This document shows positions 38,385-48,283 of a DNA stretch of 64,000 bases, one piece after another. The notes beneath the pieces are model-generated. The model saw only the letters and a list, made by a program, of their open reading frames with translations. It searched no databases and was not told the DNA's origin. Numbering within the stretch: position 1 is the stretch's first letter; every line of letters starts with the position of its first letter. Source of the stretch: Psychrobium sp. MM17-31 (GTDB lineage Bacteria > Pseudomonadota > Gammaproteobacteria > Enterobacterales > Psychrobiaceae); contig NZ_JAKRGA010000001.1 of assembly GCF_022347785.1 (NCBI RefSeq), positions 62,001 through 126,000 of the forward strand. Direction: 5' to 3'. Both the position numbers and the translations under genes were made by a program.

Positions 38385-40859
38385 CTAAAAACTAAATTCA
38401 ACGCGCGGCTGTGCATTCTCGTCGGTATCAACTTTAGGCGCACACACTAGCAAACGCGCAGACTCGATACCGTATTGGTTAATTAGTTTATTTTTTAACA
38501 CATTACCACGCTCTTTACTGAGGTTTTTCAATGCGTTTACTTGCTGCTCTGGCGTCGAACCTGAAGTAATAAGCTCTCCAGCTCTTGCCACCGGACAGAG
38601 TTTTACTTGCTGTTCAGGTTTATCAGTTAATAGCGCGCCAAGTTCGTCAACAAACACTTGTTGTGATTCGCTGATCTCAACTTGCCCCGGCAGATAATTG
38701 AGGTCATTCATTTCTAAACGCAATAAATATTCACCAGCCACGCTGGCAACGGTCACCAAGTTTGCGTAAGGAACGAAGGTGTTTATCAAATACGACTTTG
38801 CTTGCGACATGATGGCTTTTTGCGCCACCAGCGTTATGACGTTACTGATCCCAAATGACGGATCTTGAATATTACCCGACAATGGTACTGTTAATGACAC
38901 ATTACCATCACCATCTTTAAGCATGTTTAACGCGGCATTTAAACCGATAGCAGCACCATCATTAGCGGCTAAATCTGTGGTGTCATCGCCATTGGCTAAC
39001 TCAAATCCCCGCAGGTCGATCACTGTTTCGCCGTCTAACTCATCATCTTTGATGGCCAATGTCACCTTGTTATCTAATTGACCACTGAGAAAATCAAACC
39101 CTAGTACAGTGCGCAAATAGGCGGATAACGGCGGCAGCGCCAACTCGTTCATTGCAACATCTAGCGTCATATTTAATTGCTTACCAAAGGGCGCGATATC
39201 ACCATTTGCCGTCATTTTTGAATGCTCATCAAATGCTAGTGCAACGTTATAGGGACTTAGTGCTTTAATCTCTCTGCTATCAACTTGACCAACTTGAACG
39301 GTATTTAGCGCGATTGCTTGTTCAAACACTGGTGTCACACTGTTATCAGTGAAATGTACCTGTGCTGGCGCCATTAATGTCAGCTCATTGAGACTAAAAG
39401 TAACTGCAGACTTTTGTGCTTGAGAGATGTCTGGATCTGATGCCTCTGTAGTAGCAGAATTCTCATTATTCTCTGTTTCACTGATTTCACTGATTTCACT
39501 GATTTCACCATTAGTAGCGGTTACCTGCGCTTGTTCTTGAACAGGCATTAGTAGAAGATTGGCAAGCTGTTTCTTTTCATCAAGAATAACATTGGCGCTA
39601 AATGGATAAATTGCTACTTTATCTACCGCTAAGTGGTTATCTTGCCACGATAATCCAGTAATGGTGGTTTTCTCACTTGATAGCAACGGCTGTAATTGCG
39701 CGTGCTGCGAGGCGATAAGCTCTGAAATATCAACTTGCGCCACAGTCACGGCAGCATTCATATTAGCATCGACAGAAACATCAATATTGTCGATCACTAA
39801 ACTGCCAAGCTTACCAATAACATCAGCAGCTTCACCCGTTGTTAGCGCCAAAGTATCGTTATTAAGGTTCACAATAGCCGTGAGCGATTTAAGACCGTTC
39901 TGACTTGCTGCAACATCAAGCTCTGTTAATTCAAGAGCAAACTGATTATTTACTAAATCCATCTGCTGATAACTAGCTGCCAGCTGCGAAACGTTCAACC
40001 TCAATTGCGGCTGGTTTAATTGCCACAGCGCGCCATCATAAGCCAATGCGCTCTCAATTTTTAGCCCAATATCACCGGCTAAGTTTGTTACGCCCTGCTG
40101 TTTAAGTGGTAATAAATAGCGCCAATCTTCAATCGCTAGTTTATTAAGTTCAAGATTTAAAGAATTCGCTAAGCCAGTTAACGCTAATTGCTTTAATTCA
40201 CCGGAAATATCACCTTCAATTGCTAAACTTGCGCCATTTAGCTTAACAGCCATCGCATAACTGCCGCTAAATTGATTAAGGGTTGCCGCCAATTGCGACA
40301 ATGACAAAGATTGCAAAACAATTTGATGTTGATGCGCCATATCTTCAACATCTATTGCAAGGTTGTCGATTTGAAAACTAGGCCAATGAAAAGACCAGCC
40401 TTTAAGCAGTGCTTCAATGTCGACCGGCTCTGCTGGCTTTTCTTGTGCGGTAGCGGGTTCGTTTGATGTTGGTAGCGCATTGAGATCAACCCCCGCAATC
40501 ACCAGCGATTGCGGAGTGCGCTTTACATTCATTGCTACCTTACTAATCTTTGATGATTCAATAACCAATCCTTTATTAAAGAAATCAGTAAAACTTAGAT
40601 TAAAGTGAAGGTGCTGCAGAGAAAATTGAATTGTTTTTGTGTTATCGATTAGCTCAACATCGTCCAATTGTAATTGCAGCGCAAACGGATTAAAGCTCAT
40701 GCTCGCTTTATCAGACAGTTGTAAACCGTAAGGTTGAAGTTGTTTGTTGGTTTGCCAAGGCATCACCACAAAACTACTGCCCCAAACTATTAATAGCAGC
40801 ACTAATAGGCTGAGCAGCGTGTAAGAAATAACTTTTAAAAATCGAGAAAATAACGACAT
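38385..40859 (-). CDS. DUF748 / AsmA-like envelope protein
   Basis: An 824-residue protein with an N-terminal signal anchor (VISYTLLSLLVLLLIVWG), repeated AsmA-like beta segments and a DUF748 core (VGQVDSREIKALSPYNVALAF and LSAYLRTVLGFDFLSGQLDNK). A C-terminal part has a periplasmic OmpA-like flavour (LSKERGNVLKNKLINQYGI). AsmA-like proteins help lipid traffic between membranes. A three-copy 9-bp in-frame repeat (ISE ISE ISE, about bases 39479-39507) sits in a variable acidic loop. ATG 40859 is preferred to a TTG four codons upstream. MORN follows 51 bases downstream. Confidence 0.88.
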   Translation of the reverse strand: MSLFSRFLKVISYTLLSLLVLLLIVWGSSFVVMPWQTNKQLQPYGLQLSDKASMSFNPFALQLQLDDVELIDNTKTIQFSLQHLHFNLSFTDFFNKGLVIESSKISKVAMNVKRTPQSLVIAGVDLNALPTSNEPATAQEKPAEPVDIEALLKGWSFHWPSFQIDNLAIDVEDMAHQHQIVLQSLSLSQLAATLNQFSGSYAMAVKLNGASLAIEGDISGELKQLALTGLANSLNLELNKLAIEDWRYLLPLKQQGVTNLAGDIGLKIESALAYDGALWQLNQPQLRLNVSQLAASYQQMDLVNNQFALELTELDVAASQNGLKSLTAIVNLNNDTLALTTGEAADVIGKLGSLVIDNIDVSVDANMNAAVTVAQVDISELIASQHAQLQPLLSSEKTTITGLSWQDNHLAVDKVAIYPFSANVILDEKKQLANLLLMPVQEQAQVTATNGEISEISEISETENNENSATTEASDPDISQAQKSAVTFSLNELTLMAPAQVHFTDNSVTPVFEQAIALNTVQVGQVDSREIKALSPYNVALAFDEHSKMTANGDIAPFGKQLNMTLDVAMNELALPPLSAYLRTVLGFDFLSGQLDNKVTLAIKDDELDGETVIDLRGFELANGDDTTDLAANDGAAIGLNAALNMLKDGDGNVSLTVPLSGNIQDPSFGISNVITLVAQKAIMSQAKSYLINTFVPYANLVTVASVAGEYLLRLEMNDLNYLPGQVEISESQQVFVDELGALLTDKPEQQVKLCPVARAGELITSGSTPEQQVNALKNLSKERGNVLKNKLINQYGIESARLLVCAPKVDTDENAQPRVEFSF

Positions 40860-40925
40860 AAACAACCACAATTAACGATAAACACATCAAATTGAGGCCA
40901 TTTTAAACAAGGAAAGAAGAATTAG

Positions 40926-40963
40926 ATAGCGTGTAATATTAGTAATTTAACATTACACGCTAT
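40926..40963. repeat. 12-bp inverted repeat between DUF748 and DUF3592 genes
   Basis: ATAGCGTGTAAT (40926-40937) is mirrored by ATTACACGCTAT (40952-40963) around a 14-base AT-rich loop. The minus strand has only a loose T-rich tail, so it may be a weak terminator of the DUF3592 gene or a protein-binding site upstream of DUF748. Confidence 0.6.
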
Positions 40964-41005
40964 AACAGAAGAAACAGCGCTTGTTTGCGCAGAGAATTAG
41001 ACTGT

Positions 41006-41848
41006 CTAAAACAGCGAAATCAAATACCAAAGGTGTGGGCCGACTAAAAGAAGAGGCATAAGAAAAACGGCGACTGACAAACTGCTATCTAATTTCAAGC
41101 CTCCGTTTTTGGTCACGCTAACATTTGCCGACAAATCATCAACCAATTGCGCTTTTTCCGGCTCACTGGGGTCAAAAATCAAGTACTCATGGACGTCGTC
41201 CTCAAATTTTTCCGGATGACTAGTATTCAGAGTACGTCGATGTTTCTCTTTGCCGCTGCTATATTCAAACTGCATTTCATAAACAATGCGATCGTTGATA
41301 ACTACGCTGGTTGCCTTTTTAGCCACCAGTTTGCTTTTTACTATTTTGCCGTTTTTAAGTAGCTGCAAATCTATTAAGCCTTGTGAAATACCGCTTTTGA
41401 TAAAAAATATTCCTATCAAGGGTGGCAAATAAAACAAAAGCGCCCAACTGCCAAAAAAGCTATTACTTGCTCCTTCTACCTGCGCAAACTCAGGGCTGTC
41501 CGTAACATATTTTACCTTTACGGTTTCTGCCACAGAAAAAGACCATCCCGTGGTAAAGGCATCCCGTACATAGGTGTATCCCTCTTCATCTGTGTATTCG
41601 TAAACATTTGCCCATACGGTCTCTTCGTTGATTTCAGTATTAGTTTCAACCACTTTAACAATGATGCCAGTAGTTGGGGTTAGCTCTCCCCAATAACGAT
41701 AGAAGTTTGCATCGGCATTACCACCAAAGACCCAAGCAAAAACCATTAGAAATGAAAATACCCCATAGCCCAAATAGGTTCTGGCGCGGCCAAATACAGT
41801 TTTAATGGCGGTTGTTTCGGGAACTTGTCGATTAGCATCTCGCGTCAT
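41006..41848 (-). CDS. DUF3592-like membrane protein
   Basis: A 280-residue membrane protein. It has helix 1 (about 27-45, VFSFLMVFAWVFGG), an extracytoplasmic beta-rich DUF3592-type domain (TTGIIVKVVETNTEI, then VKVKYVTDSPEFAQVEG), helix 2 (about 132-152), a second similar beta domain (KIVKSKLVAKK, then DEHYLIFDPS-like VHEYLIFDPSEPEKAQ) and a last helix at the C-terminus. DUF3592 proteins have no established function. Start ATG 41848 has AAGGAAGG upstream. It is monocistronic as far as I can tell. Confidence 0.78.
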   Translation of the reverse strand: MTRDANRQVPETTAIKTVFGRARTYLGYGVFSFLMVFAWVFGGNADANFYRYWGELTPTTGIIVKVVETNTEINEETVWANVYEYTDEEGYTYVRDAFTTGWSFSVAETVKVKYVTDSPEFAQVEGASNSFFGSWALLFYLPPLIGIFFIKSGISQGLIDLQLLKNGKIVKSKLVAKKATSVVINDRIVYEMQFEYSSGKEKHRRTLNTSHPEKFEDDVHEYLIFDPSEPEKAQLVDDLSANVSVTKNGGLKLDSSLSVAVFLMPLLLVGPHLWYLISLF

Positions 41849-42131
41849 GGCGAATTATCCTTCCTTGATTAGTTTAATGTAGCGTTTTTCGGTAATGAAC
41901 ATCGATAACGAACGATATGGCCCAACAGCCTAATTCATCCGAGGCGTAAAATATAGTAGCAATGTGAACTCTTCAAGATAGTCTATAGATCTCAATTGCG
42001 CCTCTATTAATCGGTCACATATGTGATCCAATTCGCCAACTGCTGCCCTTTCACACAAATTAAACTAGTCTTTGTCAAAACCCTTAGGTAAAATGTGCCG
42101 CTATTTTTTGCGCTCAGTGATGGAAATTTTT

Positions 42132-43559
42132 ATGGCCAAGAAACTTTTGATTAAAACTTGGGGTTGTCAAATGAACGAGTATGACTCGGCTAAAATTGGC
42201 GATCTGCTTAATGACTATAACGGTTACGAGTTAACCGAAGAACCAGAAGAAGCAGACGTTCTGCTACTTAATACGTGTTCTATTAGGGAAAAAGCACAGG
42301 AGAAGGTATTCCATCAATTAGGGCGTTGGAAAACGTTAAAAGACAAAAAGCCAGGCACCATTATAGGTGTTGGCGGTTGTGTTGCCTCACAAGAAGGTAA
42401 AGCTATTCGCGAGCGTGCCCACTTTGTTGACCTAGTATTTGGTCCGCAAACGCTGCATCGTCTACCAGAAATGATCGGCCAAATCCAAGCGGGTGAAAAA
42501 TCGATTATTGATGTGAGCTTCCCAGAAATTGAAAAGTTCGATCGTTTGCCTGAGCCAAAAGCTGATGGCGTTACTGCGTTCGTATCGGTCATGGAAGGCT
42601 GTAGTAAATACTGTAGCTTCTGTGTTGTACCTTATACGCGTGGTGAAGAAGTTTCTCGTCCACTTGATGACGTACTCTATGAAGTAGCCTCGCTAGCAGA
42701 GCAAGGTGTTCGTGAAGTAAATCTACTAGGCCAGAACGTAAACGCCTATCGCGGTGAGACGTTCGAAGGTGAAATTTGTACTTTCGCTGAGCTGCTACGT
42801 CTTATTGCTTCTATCGACGGTATTGACCGCATTCGTTACACCACCAGCCATCCGGTGGAGTTCACGCAAGAATTAATCGATGTATACGCCGAAGTGCCAG
42901 AGCTTGTTGACCATCTTCATTTACCAGTGCAATCAGGATCAGATCGCATCTTAAACCTAATGAAGCGCAACCACATGGCGATTGAGTTTAAGAAAACGGT
43001 ACGCAACCTGCGTAAAGTACGCCCAAATATTGCCATGAGTAGTGATTTTATCATTGGCTTCCCAGGTGAAAGCGATCAAGATTTCCAAGATACAATGAAG
43101 CTTATCGAAGAAATTAACTTCGACATGAGCTTTAGCTTCATCTATTCTGCACGTCCAGGTACGCCAGCAGCTGATTTGCCAGATGATGTATCTATGGATG
43201 ACAAGAAACAACGTCTTGCCCTACTGCAACATCGCATTAACCAACAAGCGCTACAGCACGCACGTCACATGTTAAACACCGAGCAGCGCATCTTGGTTGA
43301 AGGTCCTTCTAAAAAGAATCCAATGGAGCTGCGCGGTCGTACTGAAAACAACCGTGTAGTAAATTTTGAAGGCCCTCATAGCTTAATTGGTGGTTTCGCG
43401 GACGTAAAAATTGTCGACGTGTTTACTAACTCACTACGCGGTGAATTTGTACGTGGCGAAGACGAAATGGGTCTGCGTATTCACACGTCACCAGAATCAA
43501 TTCTTGCAAAACACAATGAATCAATTGACGAATCAGGTGTCGGAATTTATACACCTTAA
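42132..43559 (+). CDS. miaB: tRNA-2-methylthio-N6-dimethylallyladenosine synthase MiaB
   Basis: A 475-residue radical-SAM methylthiotransferase that adds the 2-methylthio group to i6A37 of tRNAs. All six cluster cysteines are present: C12, C49 and C83 (auxiliary cluster) and C157, C161 and C164 (CSKYCSFC, radical-SAM cluster). The C-terminal TRAM domain begins near residue 375. The open frame extends 20 codons upstream, but ATG 42132 ([19 protein letters not shown]) matches the family N-terminus and numbering. It is the first gene of miaB-ybeZ-ybeY-corC-lnt. A symmetrical TCACATATGTGA lies about 110 bases upstream. Confidence 0.98.
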   Translation: MAKKLLIKTWGCQMNEYDSAKIGDLLNDYNGYELTEEPEEADVLLLNTCSIREKAQEKVFHQLGRWKTLKDKKPGTIIGVGGCVASQEGKAIRERAHFVDLVFGPQTLHRLPEMIGQIQAGEKSIIDVSFPEIEKFDRLPEPKADGVTAFVSVMEGCSKYCSFCVVPYTRGEEVSRPLDDVLYEVASLAEQGVREVNLLGQNVNAYRGETFEGEICTFAELLRLIASIDGIDRIRYTTSHPVEFTQELIDVYAEVPELVDHLHLPVQSGSDRILNLMKRNHMAIEFKKTVRNLRKVRPNIAMSSDFIIGFPGESDQDFQDTMKLIEEINFDMSFSFIYSARPGTPAADLPDDVSMDDKKQRLALLQHRINQQALQHARHMLNTEQRILVEGPSKKNPMELRGRTENNRVVNFEGPHSLIGGFADVKIVDVFTNSLRGEFVRGEDEMGLRIHTSPESILAKHNESIDESGVGIYTP

Positions 43560-43629
43560 TTTATAATGATTGAGATTAGGCTAGTGACTTAGTCACTAGC
43601 CATGACCAATACAAAGGAATTTTAACCTC

Positions 43630-44688
43630 TTGGCTAAAAACATAATTACTGTTGATACCTACATGGAGCCTGCTACGCAAGCTCGTCTTATTGCCTTGTG
43701 CGGCCCGTTTAACGACAATCTCAAGCAAATTGAACGTCGCATGGGCGTAGAAATCCTCTACAAAGATAACCTTTTTCAAGTGATTGGCCGCCCTGATATT
43801 GCTAAACCAGTATCAGACATGCTGCGCGATCTTTACTTAGAAACTGCGCCTGTTAATGGCCAAGCACCAGAGCTAACGCCAGATCAAGTGCACATGGCGA
43901 TTGAAGAATGTCGCGCACTAGAGCAAGATCAGGTATCACACGGTAAAGAAGTCTATATCAAAACCCGCAAAGGAATTATTAAGCCGCGCAATCCAAATCA
44001 ACAAGATTACGTCGCAAACATTTTAGCCAATGATATTACCTTTGGTGTCGGCCCAGCGGGTACGGGTAAAACCTATTTAGCCGTGGCCTGTGCCGTTGAT
44101 GCCCTAGAGCGCCAAGAAGTGCGCCGTATTCTACTGACCCGCCCTGCAGTTGAAGCGGGTGAAAAACTTGGTTTCTTACCGGGTGATTTAAGCCAAAAAG
44201 TCGATCCTTACCTGCGTCCACTGTATGACGCCCTCTTCGAAATGCTCGGCTTTGAAAAAGTAGAGAAGCTAATAGAGAAAAGTGTGATTGAAATTGCGCC
44301 GCTTGCCTACATGCGTGGCCGTACATTAAATGATGCTTTTATCATTCTCGATGAGTCTCAAAACACTACCACCGAACAAATGAAAATGTTCTTAACCCGT
44401 ATCGGCTTTAACTCGAAAGCCATTATTACGGGTGATATTACGCAAGTGGACTTACCGCGTCATGTTAAAAGTGGCCTGCGTCAAGCCATCGAAGTGTTGG
44501 GCGATGTTGATTCAGTGAGCTTTAATTTCTTCCAATCGCGCGACATCGTGCGCCATCAAGTAGTGGCTCGCGTTGTCGATGCTTACCAAGCCTTCGAAGA
44601 CAATGAAAATCGAATCAAGGCATTGCGTAAGCAAGAAGCGCTTGCCAAAAGCGACGCTGAAAAAGAAGAGTCTGATTCAAATGATTGA
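43630..44688 (+). CDS. ybeZ: PhoH-like ATPase YbeZ
   Basis: A 352-residue P-loop protein of the PhoH family. It has Walker [14 protein letters not shown] (about 139-151), Walker [11 protein letters not shown] and the sensor region [20 protein letters not shown]. An N-terminal KH-like part precedes ([20 protein letters not shown]). It works with YbeY in ribosome and RNA quality control. The start is TTG (43630), 70 bases after miaB; no ATG precedes the domain. Its stop overlaps the ybeY start by 8 bases. The C-terminus is a charged tail. Confidence 0.95.
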   Translation: MAKNIITVDTYMEPATQARLIALCGPFNDNLKQIERRMGVEILYKDNLFQVIGRPDIAKPVSDMLRDLYLETAPVNGQAPELTPDQVHMAIEECRALEQDQVSHGKEVYIKTRKGIIKPRNPNQQDYVANILANDITFGVGPAGTGKTYLAVACAVDALERQEVRRILLTRPAVEAGEKLGFLPGDLSQKVDPYLRPLYDALFEMLGFEKVEKLIEKSVIEIAPLAYMRGRTLNDAFIILDESQNTTTEQMKMFLTRIGFNSKAIITGDITQVDLPRHVKSGLRQAIEVLGDVDSVSFNFFQSRDIVRHQVVARVVDAYQAFEDNENRIKALRKQEALAKSDAEKEESDSND

Positions 44689-45139
44689 TCTCGATTTACA
44701 AATTGCCTGTGATGAACAAAATCTTCCCAGCGAAGAGCAATTTATCACTTGGCTTACTGCGGCGCTAAAAGATCGTAAACCAAACGCCGAAGTCACTATT
44801 CGCTTAGTCGACGAAGATGAATCACAGGCACTAAATTTTGAATATCGCGGGAAAGACAAGCCGACTAATGTCTTATCCTTTGAATTTGACGCACCGCCGA
44901 TGGTGGAATTAAATTTATTGGGTGATTTGGTGATTTGTAAATCCATCATCGAAAAAGAAGCTGTTGAGCAAGAAAAAGCACTGTTTGATCATTGGGCGCA
45001 CATGGTGGTACATGGTTCGTTACATTTATTAGGCATGGATCATATTGAGCCAGATCAAGCACTTGAAATGGAGTCGCTAGAAAAGAAAATATTGGCGACT
45101 TTAGCGATTGACGATCCCTATCGCGACGACATATTATAA
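44681..45139 (+). CDS. ybeY: Endoribonuclease YbeY
   Basis: A 152-residue metal-dependent single-strand RNase that matures 16S rRNA ends and takes part in ribosome quality control. The zinc motif is intact as H111-GSL-H115-LLGMD-H121. The conserved [10 protein letters not shown] is at about 60-69. The start at ATG 44681 overlaps the ybeZ stop (ATGATTGA); the longer open frame upstream runs antiparallel to sense and is rejected. It is cotranscribed with corC, 29 bases downstream. Confidence 0.97.
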   Translation: MIDLDLQIACDEQNLPSEEQFITWLTAALKDRKPNAEVTIRLVDEDESQALNFEYRGKDKPTNVLSFEFDAPPMVELNLLGDLVICKSIIEKEAVEQEKALFDHWAHMVVHGSLHLLGMDHIEPDQALEMESLEKKILATLAIDDPYRDDIL

Positions 45140-45168
45140 TTTCAAATCTCAAAGGAAAATTAATAGTA

Positions 45169-46035
45169 ATGAGTGAAGACAAACCTCCAAGTAGTCAAAC
45201 AACTAACAAATCTTGGTTAGAGCGCATCGGACAGATGTTCCAAGGCGAAGTACAAAGCCAAGAGGAGTTAGTTGAATTTATCCAAGATGCTGGCGATCGC
45301 GAGCTAATTGATTCTTATACCCAAGACATGATTCACGGCGTGCTTAACGTATCTCGTAAACGCGTACGCGATATTATGATCCCGCGCTCGCAAATGGTGG
45401 TATTAGAAAATAATCACACGATTGCCAAAACTATTGAGGTTATTACCCAATCTTCGCACTCGCGTTTTCCTGTCATTTCAGAAGACAAAGACAACGTCGA
45501 AGGCATGCTACTAGCCAAAGATCTCATTCCATTAACACTTAATGGCGATATCGAAAATCAAGTGATCACCGATATTATTCGCCCTTGTGTTATTGTCCCT
45601 GAAAGTAAAAAAGTAGATGTGTTACTACGTGAGTTTCGCGCTAAGCGCTATCACATGGCGGTTGTTGTCGACGAATACGGCGGTGTGTCTGGACTTGTTA
45701 CCATCGAAGATATCTTAGAAGAAATCGTTGGTGAAATTGAAGATGAGTCAGCTATCGACGAAGAGATCAGCGAAGACATCAAGAAAGTTGGCAAGCAAGT
45801 TTACTCAATTGCGGCATTAACAACGCTGGAAGACTTTAATCAATATTTCGATACTCAGTTTGACGAGTCAGAAGTTGATACTATCGGCGGTTTAATTACC
45901 AAAGAGTTTGGTCATTTACCAAGCAGTGGTGAAGAAATCCAATTAATGGATTATCAATTTAAAGTGATTAAAGCAGACTCTCGTCGCTTGGTTCAATTGC
46001 AGGTTAAAGTGCCTACAGCTGAGTCGCAAACATAA
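45169..46035 (+). CDS. corC: CorC (YbeX) CBS-domain protein
   Basis: A 288-residue cytoplasmic protein with two CBS domains (about 65-125 and 130-190; RDIMIPRSQMVVL, MAVVVDEYGGVSGLVTIEDILEEI) and a C-terminal CorC/HlyC domain (IGGLITKEFGHLPSSGEEI). It is linked to Mg2+/Co2+ handling and, via synteny with ybeY and lnt, to ribosome and envelope biology. AAGGAAA lies upstream of the ATG. Just across its stop codon a 23-bp unit is repeated three times (46012-46081), see findings. Confidence 0.95.
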   Translation: MSEDKPPSSQTTNKSWLERIGQMFQGEVQSQEELVEFIQDAGDRELIDSYTQDMIHGVLNVSRKRVRDIMIPRSQMVVLENNHTIAKTIEVITQSSHSRFPVISEDKDNVEGMLLAKDLIPLTLNGDIENQVITDIIRPCVIVPESKKVDVLLREFRAKRYHMAVVVDEYGGVSGLVTIEDILEEIVGEIEDESAIDEEISEDIKKVGKQVYSIAALTTLEDFNQYFDTQFDESEVDTIGGLITKEFGHLPSSGEEIQLMDYQFKVIKADSRRLVQLQVKVPTAESQT

Positions 46036-46081
46036 GCTACAGCTTAATCGCAAACATAGTTGCAGCGGAATCACAAACATA
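46012..46081 (+). repeat. Three imperfect 23-bp tandem repeats over the corC stop codon
   Basis: The copies are 46012-46034, 46036-46058 and 46059-46081, sharing cores CAGC and CAAACATA. The first copy encodes the last CorC residues PTAESQT; the others are non-coding. Copies 1 and 2 agree at 20 of 23 positions, and copies 2 and 3 at 18. Confidence 0.85.
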
Positions 46082-46090
46082 ATAGGAATT

Positions 46091-47752
46091 ATGTGTTTTA
46101 TGGGACTATCCCAACAGTTAAACGCCCTTAATGGGCGTTTTTTTATCCTGCCATTATTGGCATTTGCCGCAGGTGTTATTGGCCATTTTGGCTTTGCACC
46201 TTATTCAATACAGTGGACTACGCCAGTCGCTATCCTAGGGCTATTTGCTTTACTCCACCACAAAGGTGTCCAAACCGCTAAATCAGGTTTTGTCATTGGC
46301 CTTAGTTTTGGCATGGGGCTGTTTATATCAGGTCTACGCTGGGTCCATGTTTCTCTTGACGTATTTGGCGGTCTGCCGCTCATAGTCACCTTATTGTTAA
46401 TGGCATTACTCGCCGCCTATTTAGCGCTATATCCTGCCCTTGCCAGTTATTTGTTAGTACGTTTCAAGCAAAAATGGCCGCTATTTAACGTATTACTCTT
46501 TGTGAGCGCCTGGGCGATTGCCGAATATTTACGCGGTATAGTACTCACTGGATTTCCTTGGCTTTCATTGGGTTATAGTCAAACTCAAGGTATCTACAGC
46601 CAAGCAGCATCAGTCATCGGCACACTTGGATTAACAGCGGTCATAGTCACTTTTGCCGCTCTCAGTTTTTATGCCTTAAAACGTCATGTGCTTAGTGCAA
46701 TTTGCTTAATTGGCCTCGCTATCACCATGCCCTATATCACTAGTCAGCCAAACCTCCAGCAGCAAGAGCGTTCAGTAAACCTTGCATTAATCCAAGGCAA
46801 TATCGAACAAAGCGCAAAATGGGATGCCAGTGCCATGTGGCCAACGATCACACGATACATGGATTTAACGCGCGAACAATTTGATAGCGATGTGATTATT
46901 TGGCCAGAAGCGGCAATGCCAGCAGTTGAAGCATGGGTGCAAGATTATTTAAATTTGATGGACTCATCCGCCGCATTTAATGACAGTGCGATTATTACCG
47001 GCATTATTGGCCGTACACCAAAAGCCGATGTGTCAGCAATGGAAGCCGCCAAACCGCCATCGTCGAAAAACCACGATTACTACAATGCCATTATGACCTT
47101 GGGTAATGACACCGACAGCCGCAGTTTAGAAGGCATATATCAAGACAATCACAGCAATCGATATTACAAACATCAATTGTTACCTATCGGTGAGTTTGTC
47201 CCTTTTCAATCCTTATTGCGGCCATTAGCACCATTATTTAATCTGCCGATGTCATCGTTTACGCGTGGCGATTGGGCTCAACCAAACCTTACGGCGCGCG
47301 GATTTAAATTCGCACCAGCGATTTGTTATGAAATTGCCTTTGGCCAATTGGTACGCGCTAATATGAAGAGTGATACCGACTTTTTGTTAACCATTTCTAA
47401 CGATGCGTGGTTTGGGGAATCTATTGGACCCCATCAACACATGGAAATTGCGCAAATGCGCGCCATAGAATTAGGACGTCCACTTATTCGAGTTACAAAC
47501 ACTGGTGTAACTGCCATTGTTGACCATCACGGAAAGATTACCCAGCAATTGCCACAGTTTAAAGAAGCTGTACTCAGGGCAAATTTACAGACAGTAAGCG
47601 GCGAAACCTTCTTTTACCGCCACGGCCAAACACCCTTGGTTATTGGACTGGCGGCGCTGCTGTTCATATGTCTGTTAGTTGGTCATCGGCAAAATCGGCT
47701 TAATTTTAAAATTAACCGTATTAAACAGGACTACTCGTTACCAGAAAGCTAA
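46091..47752 (+). CDS. lnt: Apolipoprotein N-acyltransferase
   Basis: A 553-residue inner-membrane enzyme that adds the third acyl chain to lipoproteins. Six or more N-terminal helices are followed by a nitrilase-like periplasmic domain. The catalytic triad is Glu273 (WPEAAMP), Lys360 (YYKHQLLPIGEFVPF) and Cys412 (ICYEIAF). The Glu-Lys interval is about 19 residues longer than in E. coli, an insertion in the 310-350 loop. The ATG at 46091 has AGGA close by; ATG 46100 is an alternative. Its stop is also followed by a tandem repeat. It is convergent with ybeL. Confidence 0.96.
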   Translation: MCFMGLSQQLNALNGRFFILPLLAFAAGVIGHFGFAPYSIQWTTPVAILGLFALLHHKGVQTAKSGFVIGLSFGMGLFISGLRWVHVSLDVFGGLPLIVTLLLMALLAAYLALYPALASYLLVRFKQKWPLFNVLLFVSAWAIAEYLRGIVLTGFPWLSLGYSQTQGIYSQAASVIGTLGLTAVIVTFAALSFYALKRHVLSAICLIGLAITMPYITSQPNLQQQERSVNLALIQGNIEQSAKWDASAMWPTITRYMDLTREQFDSDVIIWPEAAMPAVEAWVQDYLNLMDSSAAFNDSAIITGIIGRTPKADVSAMEAAKPPSSKNHDYYNAIMTLGNDTDSRSLEGIYQDNHSNRYYKHQLLPIGEFVPFQSLLRPLAPLFNLPMSSFTRGDWAQPNLTARGFKFAPAICYEIAFGQLVRANMKSDTDFLLTISNDAWFGESIGPHQHMEIAQMRAIELGRPLIRVTNTGVTAIVDHHGKITQQLPQFKEAVLRANLQTVSGETFFYRHGQTPLVIGLAALLFICLLVGHRQNRLNFKINRIKQDYSLPES

Positions 47753-47794
47753 GGGCTTCCTAGCAGAAAGCTAAAGACTTCTTATCTAAGGGCT
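47741..47794 (+). repeat. 22-bp tandem repeats over the lnt stop codon
   Basis: Copies at 47741-47762 and 47763-47784 (18 of 22 identical, core CAGAAAGCTAA), then a partial third (CTAAGGGCT, 47786-47794). The lnt stop TAA lies in the first copy, and the ybeL stop lies at the start of the third. Confidence 0.8.
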
Positions 47795-48283
47795 AAAAGC
47801 GACCCGTCTAAACTGTTGGCCTTGACACTTGGCACAAGTGCTCAAGGCTTGCGGATGATACACCGCAACCGCAGTGGAACAGTTAAGACACAAAAATTGC
47901 CCTAGTCCCACGACATCGTCCGTCTGATAAAGCCCATCATGCTCAATGTCCTGCGTTAGCTCTAACCATTCCAACTGGCACTTATCGCTAATCGCCAGTG
48001 CCCATTGCCACATAGTCGATTCTAACGCTAAATAACTCGGAGAATTGGTAAAGCTCGGGTTTTGTCGTGTATCAGAAATAAACTCTTTGAGATCAACTTT
48101 TAACTGCCATTGAATGTCCCGTAACTGCTCATCGGAAATTTCATTAGCAAATCGGTAACTTGCCATGCCTTTGTCAATAAGCGCTTCAAGGGATTGTGAT
48201 TTTCCGTTTTCTATCCATTGTCGCTCTAGCGATTCTAACAACTTGTGATAACCCGTTTTAAAAATTGCCTTATCTGTTTTCAT
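47786..48283 (-). CDS. ybeL: YbeL-like zinc-ribbon protein (DUF1451)
   Basis: A 165-residue protein with an alpha-helical N-terminal region (charged coiled-coil-like, LLESLERQWIENGKSQSLEAL) and a C-terminal zinc ribbon with two CxxC pairs (FLCLNCS and STCAKCQ). E. coli YbeL is located in the same leuS neighbourhood. Function is not established. It is transcribed opposite to its neighbours, divergent from leuS and convergent with lnt, with AGGAG before its ATG. Confidence 0.93.
   Translation of the reverse strand: MKTDKAIFKTGYHKLLESLERQWIENGKSQSLEALIDKGMASYRFANEISDEQLRDIQWQLKVDLKEFISDTRQNPSFTNSPSYLALESTMWQWALAISDKCQLEWLELTQDIEHDGLYQTDDVVGLGQFLCLNCSTAVAVYHPQALSTCAKCQGQQFRRVAFSP

Noticed and set aside
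40981-41005. Candidate terminator after the DUF3592 gene
   Set aside because: The short GCGC stems there lack a T-run. The better inverted repeat is at 40926-40963.
42015-42026. TCACATATGTGA palindrome upstream of miaB as a CRP site
   Set aside because: CRP sites have TGTGA-N6-TCACA. The half-sites here are in reverse order, so I do not call it.
44573-44680. 36-residue N-terminal extension of YbeY
   Set aside because: It overlaps the end of ybeZ. The ATG at 44681 gives the normal 152-residue length and a typical overlapping start.
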